NCBI GenBank assembly: GCA_958298945.1
Contig: OY282605.1
Coordinates: forward strand, 8,331,811-8,395,810
Reading direction: 5' to 3'
Source: Atherix ibis
Lineage: Eukaryota; Arthropoda; Insecta; Diptera; Athericidae
Length of the DNA: 64,000 nt
Position 1 is the first letter of the stretch. Each line of letters opens with the position of its first letter. This document shows positions 10,783 to 22,800 of the stretch, one piece after another. Position numbers and translations under genes: made by a program. Under the pieces are notes generated by a model, which worked only from the letters and a program-made list of their open reading frames with translations, did not search any database and was not told where the DNA came from.

Positions 10783-11492
10783 TACAATAGCAAAAACTGA
10801 TTTCTCTTAAATTGGTCACCAAATAGAATATTACCAAACTAACACTAGTTGGCTTTATTTTTCTAATTAAAAAAAAGCGAACAATTTATGGAATATTTTT
10901 ACTCAAAGCAATAGGAAATTGTAATATTGAATATTTTTCTGTACTTGATTTCACTTTTACAATTGAATAATAAGGAAATTATTATTAAGTGGGTTAGTGG
11001 TTAACTATCAATATCAGCAATTTTTAAATATTTAAAGATAATAAAAATAACTGAAAAATCCGCATAATTATAACAATGTATTAAGAAAATACCCCAAAGA
11101 ATCGTAGATTTCGGCTGTTCTACGTTACAGAAATCCGCTCATTACCTTAGTGGTACAAGTTAAATTTAAAAAAAAATACGTTTTGGTATTTTTTAAAACT
11201 ACACAAATACATACTATATGAATAAAAATAATCTTTTTGACCAAACTACTTTTTAGATAAACTCAAATATGACCTTTTATAAAAAAAAGGTTTTTTTAGT
11301 CATGGTTTTAAAAAAAACCCATTTTAAAAAATTGCATTTAAAAAAAACTTATTTAACTGTTTTGATTTATGAAAGGTTACCTAAGTAGAGAGTTGTTCAT
11401 TTTTGAGTTCGTAGTCCTGTTATTTTATACTTGTTGAAAAATTTATATATAATTTAAGATAATATTTGTCTAGCCTAAAGTTTGCCATTTTA
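10783..11492. other. AT-rich spacer
   Basis: About 700 bp of A/T-rich DNA with many homopolymer runs and no gene or repeat recognised. Confidence 0.4.
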
Positions 11493-12771
11493 CGAGTATA
11501 TTGGGTGTATAACTTAAAAATGCGGGATTGACAACAGATAGCATAACTTTTACACATTGTTTGTGTTAATAATAACTCATATGGCATTTTGGAGGTTAAA
11601 CATCTGTCATTCATTCTCGATTAGCCATTGAACGAAATAATGTAAACAACAAAGTTTTTTTTTGCTTCAAAAATGTCGAATTTCGTACCAAAAAAGTCCC
11701 ATTTGCGGGAAGTGTTGATTTACTTCTTCAATTTGAAAAAAAAGTGCAGCGATTGCTCATCGAAGGATCGATTTTAACGTGCGAGAGATGGTTTGTGCGG
11801 TTCAGAAGTTGTGATTTTGACACGGAAGACAAAGAACGACCAGGTCAGCCAAAAAAGTTTGAAGATGAAGTTTTGGAGGCATTACTCGACGAAGACTGTT
11901 GTCTAACTCAAGAAGAAATTGCAAAATCATTGGGAGTCACTCAAGCAACCATTTCAAAACATTTGCAAGCAGTAGGATTCATCCAAAAGGACAGAAATTG
12001 GGTCCCATATGAATTGAAGCCGAGAGACGTTGAAAGGCGATTTTGCATGTCCGAAATGCTGCTTGAACGGCAGAAAAAGAAGTCGTTTTTGAATCGAATC
12101 ATTACTGGCGACGAAAAATGGATTCATTACGACAACCCAAAGCGCAAAAAATCGTATGTAAAGCCCGGCCAACCAGCCAAATCAACGCCAAAGCCAAATA
12201 TCCATGGCGCCAAGGTAATGCTCTGGATTTGGTGGGATCAGAAGCGTGTGATCTATTATGAGCTATTGAAATCGGGCCAGACGATCACAGGCGACCTCTA
12301 CCGAACACAATTAATCCGTTTAAAGCGAGCATTGGCCGAAAAACGCCCGGAATATGCGACCAGACACGATACCATAATTTTCCATCATGACAACGCTCGG
12401 CCTCATGTTGCAAGACCGGTTAAAAATTATTTTGAAAACAGTGGCTGGGAAGTTTTGCCTAACCCGCCTTATAGCCCAGACCTTGCCCAGTCCGACTACC
12501 ATTTGTTTAGATCCATGCAAAACGCCCTCACCGGAATACGCTTCACTTCAGAACAGGGCATCAAAAATTGGCTCGATTCATTCTTGGCCTCAAAACTGGA
12601 GCAGTTTTTTTGGCGCGGAATCCATATGTTGCCAGAAAGATGGGAAAAAGTAGTGGCTTCCGATGGAGAATACTTTGAATAAAATATATTGTAACAATTT
12701 TTCAAAATAAGCACTCAAAGTTTGCCAAAAATCCCGCATTTTTAAGTTATATTAATCCAAAATTATACTCG
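11493..12771 (+). mobile_element. Near-complete mariner, mauritiana-like
   Basis: A 1279-bp element flanked by TA. The inverted ends begin CGAGTATA and share the block TAACTTAAAAATGCGGGATT about 20-30 bp inside, with indels between the two ends. The transposase is at 11673-12682 and is of the Mos1/mauritiana kind. Confidence 0.9.
11673..12682 (+). pseudogene. Mos1-like mariner transposase with 5' frameshift
   Basis: An ATG at 11673 starts MSNFVPKKSHLREVLIYFFN, the usual N-terminus of mauritiana-group transposases, but the frame stops near 11775. The main frame runs 11744-12682 and reads TCERWFVRFRSCDFD, an HTH (CLTQEEIAKSLGVTQATISK), TGDEKWIHYDNPKRKKS, HHDNARPH and PYSPDLAQSDYHLF. Spacing between the second and third aspartates is 34. 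About 20-25 bp are lost where the two frames join (11735-11745), so the enzyme is broken only there. The last motif has AQSD for the usual APSD. The C-terminus (MLPERWEKVVASDGEYFE) is complete. Confidence 0.87.
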
Positions 12772-12908
12772 TACTAACTGAATGTTAAAAATATACCGAT
12801 TGGATACAATGAGTATGAAGAGAGGAAAAACATTTAAAAAAAAAAAAAAATTCTAATATTTACCTATTTGTGCTGGGTTATTCATTTGGTATTTTAGAAA
12901 GTACAGCC

Positions 12909-14119
12909 CTTAGATTAAAGAAGTACTGGATAGGCCTCTACCTTAGATTAAATAAGTACTGGATAGGCCTCCACACAAAAATTCTGTCCAAATTTTGTTG
13001 GCAATACATTCATAGAACGCACACACATGCAATACAACAGAAACGGCGTAAATCATTGGGGGCCAATTTAAAAGTTCAGTATGCGATTGAAGCGGTTCGT
13101 TTAAAACCATTTTAATGTGTGATATCATTTACACATACACGTATGCGTAAAGAAGTAGATTTTTTAATATTGCGGGTCTTGTTTGATGGAATTAGTTTTG
13201 TAAATATGCAATAAAACACAGTATTCTATTTTTAAATATTTATTTATTTATTATGTATTACATTTTATATATTTCACTGTGTATTATTTATTAAAACAGA
13301 ATTTTTAAAGTGGGGAATAGTATATAAAAATATGAATTGTAAGTTATTTGATTGTATGAAAGCAATTATGTGCACAATAAGATGTTAATCGTATACAACA
13401 TTAAAGGAAATGCTTTAAAACTAATATACAATATGAAAAATTTAATGTACTTAAAAAATTAATAACTAATATTCTAAAAAAAAAAGAAAACAATATTATA
13501 TAGTAAATGCATTATAATATGGTCTAATAGAGCAATCAAAACAAATTTATTTAAATAATATGCTTACCGAAGAATAAACTTTATTTATTATAACACAATG
13601 AAAACAGCAATGAAAATAGACAGAAAAATTCGGTCCCTTAAACTTTCTTACACACACTTTATATACACCGGCACTGTACTATTTTATGGTAAGCATTGAA
13701 CTGTCAACATCGGATTCACAAATGACAAAGCTAACCCCCAAGTCTCCACTTTCATGGAGAATTAAAGTTTTCAAACTCTCCGAAAGTCTACAAAATTGAG
13801 GCGGTTTATATTTGATTGATATTTACGAAATGTATAATAAACCTAAAATAGAATTCCATTTCGTATCAAAAGATTGTACAAAAAATACAAATGACCTATC
13901 GTTGTAATTAAATTGTATTTTTGTTTCCAGTAAGTGAATTAAAATAAATATAAATTATGCTTTTGCAATTAAATAAATTTCCATTACAACACATAGATGG
14001 CAGTGGGTGTCATGTCTACATAAAAAATTTTTGACAGTCATATCCCCACGTAAAAATTTGTACACAAAATTGCGTATACATATACGGTAAGGGCCTATCC
14101 AGGTATTCTTTAATCTAAG
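12909..14119. repeat. TIR element with perfect 8-bp target duplication (type copy)
   Basis: The 1211-bp unit is flanked by identical GTACAGCC at 12901-12908 and 14120-14127. Its left end CTTAGATTAAAGAAGTACTG is matched in inverse by the right end CAGGTATTCTTTAATCTAAG, and both continue into GGATAGGCC. The left end is itself duplicated in tandem (second copy from about 12942). The interior has no convincing transposase; a short stretch at 13020-13115 (KRRKSLGANLKVQYAIEAV) is conserved in the copy at 58.5 kb and may be a relic of coding. An 8-bp duplication points to the hAT or P class; the TIR start is unusual for hAT. Probably non-autonomous. Confidence 0.88.
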
Positions 14120-14208
14120 GTACAGCCTCTGTCATTTGACAGTTATTAAGATATTCAAAGTAGCATTTCGTTTAGTCCAAGTTTACCATTTTATATTATG
14201 ACTTTTTA

Positions 14209-15720
14209 AGTGGAAAAAATGTTCAGTATTGGGTGAAGATACACCGATTGGTTGCTGGAACAGCAAGCTTTGGATGCTGATTTTACGAGTAAAATGTTCT
14301 TAATCAATAAAGCTTATTTCTCGTTCGGTGGATACATCAATAAGCAAAATTGCCCTATATGGGGTTTTGAAAACCCACAAGTCACTATGGAGAAGCCATT
14401 GTATCCGTTTGGTATTTCATTGGCCAGAAAAGTGACTGTTTGTTAATTCATTGGCCAGAAAATTACGATAAGTGAAATTTGTTGGCATTAACATGAAGAT
14501 TTTAATCTATATCATATGTGTATGTGTATTTAATAACAAGCGGTGCCACGAACCACACCAAATAAGATTTGGTTCGCCCGAAAAGTGTAATTTTGATATT
14601 TTTACTTTGAAAAAAAATATTCCATACTTTTTTTTTATATTATTACATAAATAAAATCAACTAGTGTTACTTTGATATTATTGCTTGTAAATTGCCTCCA
14701 AGATCGTACGATTTGACGCCGTTGGACTTTTTCTTGTAAAACTAAAGAGCATTTAAGAACCAACATCTGTTAAAAAATATCTCAAAAGGATCGAGTATCA
14801 CAAGAAGTCGCGAATTACGTATTAAAATAAATAGAAAATTTTGTTCGCACGAAAAGTGTAATTTTAATATTTTTACTTTGAGAAAAAATATTCCATACTT
14901 TTTTTTATGTTTTTACATAAATAAAATCAACTATTGTTGCTTGGGTACTATTCTTTGTAAATTTGCATCCAAGATCGTGCGATTTGACGCCGTTGAACTT
15001 TTTCTTGTAAAACTAAAAAGCATTTAAGAACCAACATCCGTTAAAAAATATCAAAATGGTCGTGGCGCTATGAAGTGGCCCCTGGCACATGTCTAAGGGA
15101 CCTTACAAACAAAGAAACAATATCTCGAAACGATCGAGTACCACAAGAAGTCGCGTATTGCCTATTTAAATAAATATAAAATTTTGTTCGTACGAAAAGT
15201 GTAATTTTGATATTTTTAATTAGAGAAGAAATATATTCCATACTTTTTTTATTATTATTACATAAATAAAATCAACTAGTGTTTTTTTGGTATTATTCTT
15301 TGCAAATTTGCCTTCAAGATCGTGCGATTTGACGCCGTTGAACTTTTTCTTGTAAAACTAAGAAGCATTTAAGAACCAACATCCGTTAAAAAATATCTCA
15401 AAACGATCGAGTACCACAAGAAGTCGCGTAGTACCTATTTAAATAAATATAAAATTTTGTTTGTACGAAAAGTGTAATTTTGATATTTTTACTTTGAGAA
15501 AAAATATTCCATACTTTTCTTTATGTTATTACATGAATAAAATCAACTTGTGTTTTTTTGGTATTATTCTTTGTAAATTTGCCGCCAAGATCATGCGATT
15601 TGACGCCGTTGGACTTTTTCTTGTAAAACTAAGAAGCATTGAAGAACGAACATTCGTTAAAAAAATATCTCAAAACCATCGAGTACCACAAGAAGTCTTG
15701 CATCATCTATTTAAATAATG
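14209..15720 (+). mobile_element. DD41D transposase remnant amplified as a four-unit tandem array
   Basis: The left part (14252-14445) reads FSFGGYINKQNCPIWGFENP, the first-aspartate region of the DD41D transposase, with the catalytic Asp changed (INKAYF where DEAHF-like is expected). Then the C-terminal piece, containing RSYDLTPLDFF (the third-aspartate motif) and a tail like LKRIEYHKKSR, is repeated four times. Landmarks TTCGNNCGAAAAGTGTAATT recur at 14572, 14843, 15186 and 15459, so the period is 271-273 bp; the 343-bp interval is a unit with a 72-bp insertion. All frames are broken. Confidence 0.8.
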
Positions 15721-16234
15721 GAGTGCGTCATACATAATGGCAAGGTCTAAACAATATAATTTATCCAAATCTAAATTTGATATGTTTTTTTTATATAAAT
15801 TTACTGTTCAAAGCAAAAATTCCATACATCTTTATTTTTTTCTTCTATAAATTAAATTTGGTTCACTGTAAAAAAAAAAAATAGTATCAAAGTAATAAAA
15901 ATATTAATTAATGGTAAATAAAATAGTCCATAAATATCCTATATTCAATATAAATGCTTCAGAGCGTTTTTGTGTTATTTTTATTATATAAAAGTTCTAG
16001 AAAATTATATTTAATTGCACTTATACATTTTTCTTCTTATTTTTATGGTATACAAATCGAATATGAAATAAGTTTATTTTTTGTGTACATTAAAGACTAT
16101 GAATTTAAATATATAAAAGTTAACAATAAAAATATCAGCAGAACGTATATATGCAGTCGCACGTACTTACTAATACGTACGTGTATAATATAAAACTAGA
16201 AAGTACGCATCATAGTTAACTGACAATTCTTCCG
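15721..16234. other. Sequence upstream of the inositol-phosphate synthase gene
   Basis: AT-rich DNA without a gene. The last 100 bp become less AT-rich and contain a GTACGT-rich palindromic stretch (16160-16185), likely part of the promoter region of the downstream gene. Confidence 0.4.
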
Positions 16235-16243
16235 TATATAAAG
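16235..16243 (+). promoter_or_regulatory. Candidate TATA box of the inositol-phosphate synthase gene
   Basis: TATATAAAG is followed about 30 bp later by a region without upstream splice sites and 600 bp later by the first coding exon. The intervening leader contains several upstream ATGs (for example the 71-codon frame beginning at 16551), so the transcript start may lie further downstream or the leader may be spliced. Confidence 0.35.
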
Positions 16244-16845
16244 CTTAAAGGGAACACAGCCTAACTATATTGTGTTTTGCATTCACTATCTTTATCTAAC
16301 TCGTATCTTTATTAATTGCATCGTAGCGGCTATCAGCGCCCTTTATGCCAAACACATCTAAATGCGGCAAAAAATCATTGCGACGTCATATATTGTACGA
16401 AAACTGTACTACGCGCAGAAGTAGAACAACGTTCAGCTGAAAGACACTTTCTAACTTGCTGTGATGTGAGACAGTTGATATTCAAAGTTACGCTTATCAT
16501 AAATAATTTTATTTTCAAAATTCCTAAATCTATATAAAACAGAAATAAAAGTGAAATTAATAATAGAAAATATATTGTATTATTATATTAAAGTGATATT
16601 AGAGACAGTATTAATTTGGAGATTGATTTTCGTTTTATCATACATAACTAATTTGGTTAATAAAAGTATTAGTAATAGAAGAAGAAATAAAAAATACCAG
16701 TTAAATAAGGGAAAAATTGGTGCTTCAAAAGACTATCTTCAATATACATACATATGTGCATAAACTGTAATAATTAATATTAAATTTAATAATTCATCAA
16801 AACGCAATAAAGAAACTGTGAAAGACAAATTTCAAAATTAGAAAA

Positions 16846-19800
16846 ATGTCACAGATTAATGTGAATTCGCCAAATGTTCAATACACTAACGATTATATCG
16901 AAGTTAATTATAATTATCAAAATACGCATATTCAAAGGAATGGAAACCATATTACTGTAAGTTATTGAAATTTTTGCATTAATTTTACTTGAATTGCATA
17001 TGCAACACATACAAAAAAAAACAAAAACTAAACATATTACGTAATATATAAGATCGTAATAAATTTATTAAATCAACAAGCGAAATATCTATAAATAGAA
17101 ACATTGTTTGGTAGCAATAAATACCGGTAGGAAATTTCCAAATTGATTAAAATTAACCGGCAATTCGATGAACTTCAAACACGAAAACACGGAAACGTTT
17201 GCAGTTTATCTATTTGCTATTTGAAGACAACACCTGATTTCGATCGATTTTATATACATTGGACCTTGAAAATCGAATAGAATGTGTCGAAGAATGTTCT
17301 GGAAACATCTGGAGATGGCATCAGCTGATATAAGTGGTTTTAAGGTAGGGAATGTTCTAGAACATCCTGAGGACTATGAGAAATCGATTCTGCGATACAG
17401 TGCGTTGTGGCGCGTCGAATACAATTAGAATGCGCCGGCCTCTGATGCAAGTGGTGTGAGTTTATGGATTTGACTTTGCTTTGACTTTACTCCTATCGAT
17501 TTTTTTCTATTTAATACTACGTAATTATTACAAAAGCTTAAATAAAGTTGAAATTTTTTGTTTATTAGAAATTAAAAGTTTTTTTTTTTATCAGAAAGCA
17601 AACACGAAGCATTGATTGAATTATGAAAATTAATCCATATCAGTTATTGCGATTCTACTTTAGCGTTGCTAGCAAATACGATTATTTGTATTACTAACCT
17701 ACACCGGCCGGCAAATTTATTTCTACATTAATTGGGGTTGACCATTTTAGTGATTAAAGTCAATTTTTTTATTTTTTTTCCTTGTCAAAACATAACCGTT
17801 CATGAATAAATTTCTCATGGAATCCGGAAGGATTTCGTAATAATTTCAATTAAAAAAACACATATGTATTGCCTTCATAAATTTAGATATAATTCTTCAA
17901 ACAGCGTATAGATTGAATTGAAATTTTATAGATTCTTCAAAAGTTTTTACTGCATCGATATAAGTTTTTCATATCTAATTCAGCATTTTTCATTTCAAAT
18001 TCAATCGCAGTAATCTTGTTTTTGAAAACAATTTTTTCCCGTTTTAAAATTTTTTTTAAACATTTATACTCGTAATAAAAACATTTAATGTAATAATATA
18101 GGGTTTTCCAATAAGAGTGATATAATTTCTAAGTGACGTTTCGGCCATTTGTAATATGTCATGATCTGTCATTTTTTTTCCATTGTATTCAGTAATATTT
18201 ACAATTTCATCATGGAGAGATATACGCAAAGACAACGTTTACATATTATTCAATTTTATTATCAAAATAATCGTTCTCCAATTGCAACTTTGGTTGTGCG
18301 GTAAATAAACAAAACTGTCGATTCTGGTGCGAAGAAAATCCACAAATTATTCATAAGCACTCATTACATTCACCTAAATTGAGAGTTCGGTGTGGTTTTT
18401 GGTCTGGTGGAATCATCGGTCCGTACTTCTTTCGAAATGAAGCTGGTAACACCGTTAATGTCAATGGAGACCGGTATAGATTGATGATAACCAACTTTTT
18501 ATGGCCAAAATTGGAAGAAGTTGATCTTGACAACATCTGGTTTCCACAAGACGGGGCTACGTGCCACACAGCATGTGCAACAACCGAATTATTGCGAGAA
18601 TAGTTTGGAGATTTGATTATTTCAAGAAATTGTGACATTGAATGGCCTCCAAGAAGTTGTGATTTAACACCATTAGACTATTTCTTGTGGGGTTATTTGA
18701 AGTCATTGATCTTTAGCAATAAACCAGACTCTCTTCAAACTTTAGAAGTTAATATTGAACGTACTATTCATGACATACGACTTGATTTAAAGGAAAAAGT
18801 GTTCGAAAATTGGGTTCATCGAATTCGATCCTGTAAAAGAAGTCGTGGAGGCCATTTGAATGACGTTTTATTCAGAACTTAAATATATCGATTGTACTTC
18901 ACATTATATAAAAAACATTTGAATTTCCTTAACAATAAGTGTGTGTTTTTTTTGAAAAGAAAAACCCTATAGTTGCCCAATTTCGGAGACATTAAGACGT
19001 AATAATTATTGCAAGTAGAAGAGGTAACAGTGGCCATGGATGTTTGAATTCAACTTACTAGTTTTAGAGCAGTTTGTGGAAAATATTTTATTAGTATCTG
19101 ATTTTTATCTAAACTTTTCATCTACGACGCGAGCAACCAAGTTGGATGTAATTTCTTCTATAGGTCAAATTCACCAATTATTCCGTTCAATAAAATAACT
19201 TCTGTTATCTATTTGGTTTGTTTAATTTCTCGTTTAACGTGTTGAAAATGCTAATATTCAGGTAAAAATTATGTTAGTAAAATTTTTAAAACGAGAAAAA
19301 TTTGTTTTCAAAAACAAAATTATTGCGATTGAATTTGAAATGAAAAATATTGAATTAGAGATGAAAAACCTATATATGTGTATGTTAATATAAAAGTGGT
19401 TTTCTGTAGTGCAAAAGAGATACTCTGTAGCAGAAATTCTATAAACCGTTGATGTTCTTAAACTCAATACCGATTGGAGTGAAATGTTGATAATTGCCTT
19501 GGGATAAAACATTGGTCAAAATTTTTTATCATGAATTAAGTGAATCGTAGGATTTATTTTAGTTTATACGTTTTAAAAGGCTTATTTTTTGTGTATATTT
19601 TTTGTTTATGTATATTTTTGAAATTACGACGGTATGGTGGCCACACCTTGTTTTGGACGTTTTACCTGAAACTTCTGTGGGTTTCATTGGATTCCGATGA
19701 AATTTTCGGGATTGATAGATCTTTCAATAAAATGTATAGATTTTTTTTTACCACGTTACCGATGCAATAACTTAATAAAAAATCTACTCAAAAAACAAGA

Positions 19801-22800
19801 AATAAAAATCTTAAGTGATGTCATCGCGCTCTTGGTCAATAAATAAGTAAAATTCTAGGAATACAAAAATTTTTTTTTACAAATGCATAAACTGCAATCT
19901 CTTAAAAGAAATTTTAATCCATGGTATATTGTTATGATCCAATGTAGATTCGATGGATAGGGTAAAAGATAAAAATAAAATACTACACAAATCACACAGC
20001 GTCTACGCAACACTTTCTTTACCATCCGCTTACAATCGCTGTTCAGACTAAACTAAAACAAAAACTAAACCAAACTCTCTCTCACGAGCAGCGCTCGTAT
20101 TCATACTCTCTCGAACCGGTTTTCTGGCATCATCTAGAACACTCCAGAGCCATGCTACGTCGTACCAATATCATATTGACATGAGTTAATGTGTTAAGTT
20201 AACTTTGAACAAAAACATATTTTAGAGAAAAATTTGTGTTCCAAGAAAGTGTTAGAAAAAATACGTGAACTATTAAAAAAAAATGAAGGAAAATGACGGA
20301 GTTTATCACCTACCTGATGGGAAAAGAATTTCCTTCGATCAATTCTTCGTGACTAATTCTTCGTTACTGCTTCTTATTATTATTATACAAAGTGGCCACT
20401 GGAAGACTGAATGATAGAAAACAAAAAGCTGCTGAGTATCTTAAGGGAGTAAAGCTTGGACCAACCGTTTGGATCTTGTATGGAAATATTTTTAAATTGA
20501 GTTTCAGAATCTTCTGAAGTCGATGGTCTGGCGATGCATAGTTGAGCAAAGCGACAACGGGTAGAGACAGATATTCTGCTACACTCAAATTTGCAATTTC
20601 TGTTCGAATATTCTGCTTTAGTTCCCGAATCTTTTGGGGCTTGATCACGTAAACCCAAAAAAAAAATCAAGAAAACCAAAACCAAAAAAAAATAAATTCG
20701 GAGCCGTCAATCTGAGGTCCAAGCAAAATTTGCATTTTTTTTTTCATTGAAAAGTTTTCGAAGATACGACATTGTCGCTGTAGCTCCATCTTACTGGAAC
20801 CATATACCGGGGTTATTTAGAACTGGCGGACGTAAAAACATCTCAATAATTGGTCCGGCATACCTCCCCAGAGACGGTTTGTGGATGCTCACTTTCATCT
20901 ACGAAAAAATATGGACTGATAACTCTACCAGCCATAATTCCAAACCAAACAGTGTATGTGAGTGGCTGTAAATGACGCTAATGCAACGCTCTGGGATTCT
21001 CCATACCCCAAATTCGACCTTATTGACATATCCACTTAAATGAAAATGAGATTATTCATAAAGTTAGTATTATCTGTCGCCAGCTGAGTAAATCTTTTGG
21101 CATACTCTAGCCGCTTTGCTGCATCTCTCGGCAATAATTCTTGAGCTAATTGAATTTTGTATCGAAACATTCTCAGATCAAAATTTCAAAATCGCGGCGT
21201 AGCAATGTTCTGGAGATGCCCAATTGAGTAGCACGTTAACGAGTAGCTACGAATGGATCATCGTTGACACTTTCGCGTACAGCGTACAGCCTCCACAACT
21301 TGTTCATTATTATGTTTCCTTTCATATTTGCAGTGGGAGCTGTGACAATATTAAAATGCTGACGATATTTTCTTTGTGCTGAATCAATAGTTCATCCGAA
21401 AGAAAAAAATGTTGACACGTTCTTGCACTGCTGGGTATGAAGATATTAAAAAATTGTTTATAATCTGTATGAAAAAAATTTAAAAAAATTTCAAAAATAA
21501 AAAAAGTTATACGCATTTAAAATCAGTCGGTCCTAGTTGGCCCACCCTGTAGGAATATCAAAGAAAGATTTTTATTATCATTGCGGAATGACTATTCTAA
21601 TAACTTAACCAGGGGAATGACCTTACCGAATTTCTCGGCATAAAAATTCCTCAGAAACTGGACAAGATTTTCTGCATTTATTTATGTAGGAGCATTGATC
21701 TGTTGGCTAACAAACACGGTGCTTATCATACTTAGTCTAAGACAATTTCTTTCTTCTTCATATATTGTAGAATAAATGGAAACAAAGAAATTTAAAATAT
21801 TTACTGAAAGAATGCGTTTTTCTTGCTAATTCATTTTTGAGACTAGACAATATTAGAAATATATTAATATCAACATAGGCGAGATAGTAAATTTCTTTTG
21901 GTAATTTTGAGTATATTAAAAATAGTAATTTTTTTATCTGTGCAAAAAAAAAATAAAAACTGCTTTGTGAAAAAATGACTTATTTGATAAAAACAAATAA
22001 AAATAATAAACAAACTTTTATTTGCTTGCTCAGGTGTATTTGATTATATTTTCGTATTTTGCGTTATTTATAAATATATTATATAGATAATGTGTGATAT
22101 GATAAAAAATAAACTACTCCTATTTGTAAAAAAATTTGGAAAGAACACTTATTTTATTCTTCTTATAATAGTATGAAGGAAAAACAAAAACACCTGACAA
22201 ATTGTATTTTTGTTTCTTAGATTATGATAAGTTTAAATTTCCTCAATTTACAATATTTTGCAAATAATTTTAATAATCCATCGTTTTATGTTAATAAAAA
22301 CTGAACTTTTATTTGATTATTGTATAAAAATTCAAATAATCTTAAAATAACCATCTCATTTATCAATTAATAGTTAAAAACTTTAAGAAAAAATATTTTT
22401 TCAAATAAAATTTTAATAAATAATAAAAAAAAAAAAACAAATTTTAAATTTATTGTTAGAATGGATAACAGCGAACATATAATGAATGGGGCAACAAAGT
22501 AGATGTGTCCGAAACATACTTCAATTAAAACTGTTCGAAATATCCAAGACACATTTCATAGAATACAACCATGACATAATGCAGTTTGAAGTTAGTTTTG
22601 TACACTTTGCTATATAAAATTTAGTTTTGTACGTTGCTTTTGTTACTAAAATGATAATGCAGTTTATTAGTTTCTCTTTTAAAAACTGTAAAGTCTCAAT
22701 CCGATACTGTTCGAAAATGTGTACGATTTTAAAATAACTGAATTAATTTTTCTGCTCAACTTGAAATATTCGTCAAAAAATATTTGTAACTGCCGAAATA

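Noticed and set aside
11420..11614. Short minus-strand frame beside the 11.5-kb mariner
   Set aside because: It covers the mariner end and 5' UTR on the wrong strand; a chance frame.
16551..16763. 70-codon frame upstream of the inositol synthase start
   Set aside because: It lies in the putative leader, is AT-driven and has no protein-like pattern; an upstream frame at most.
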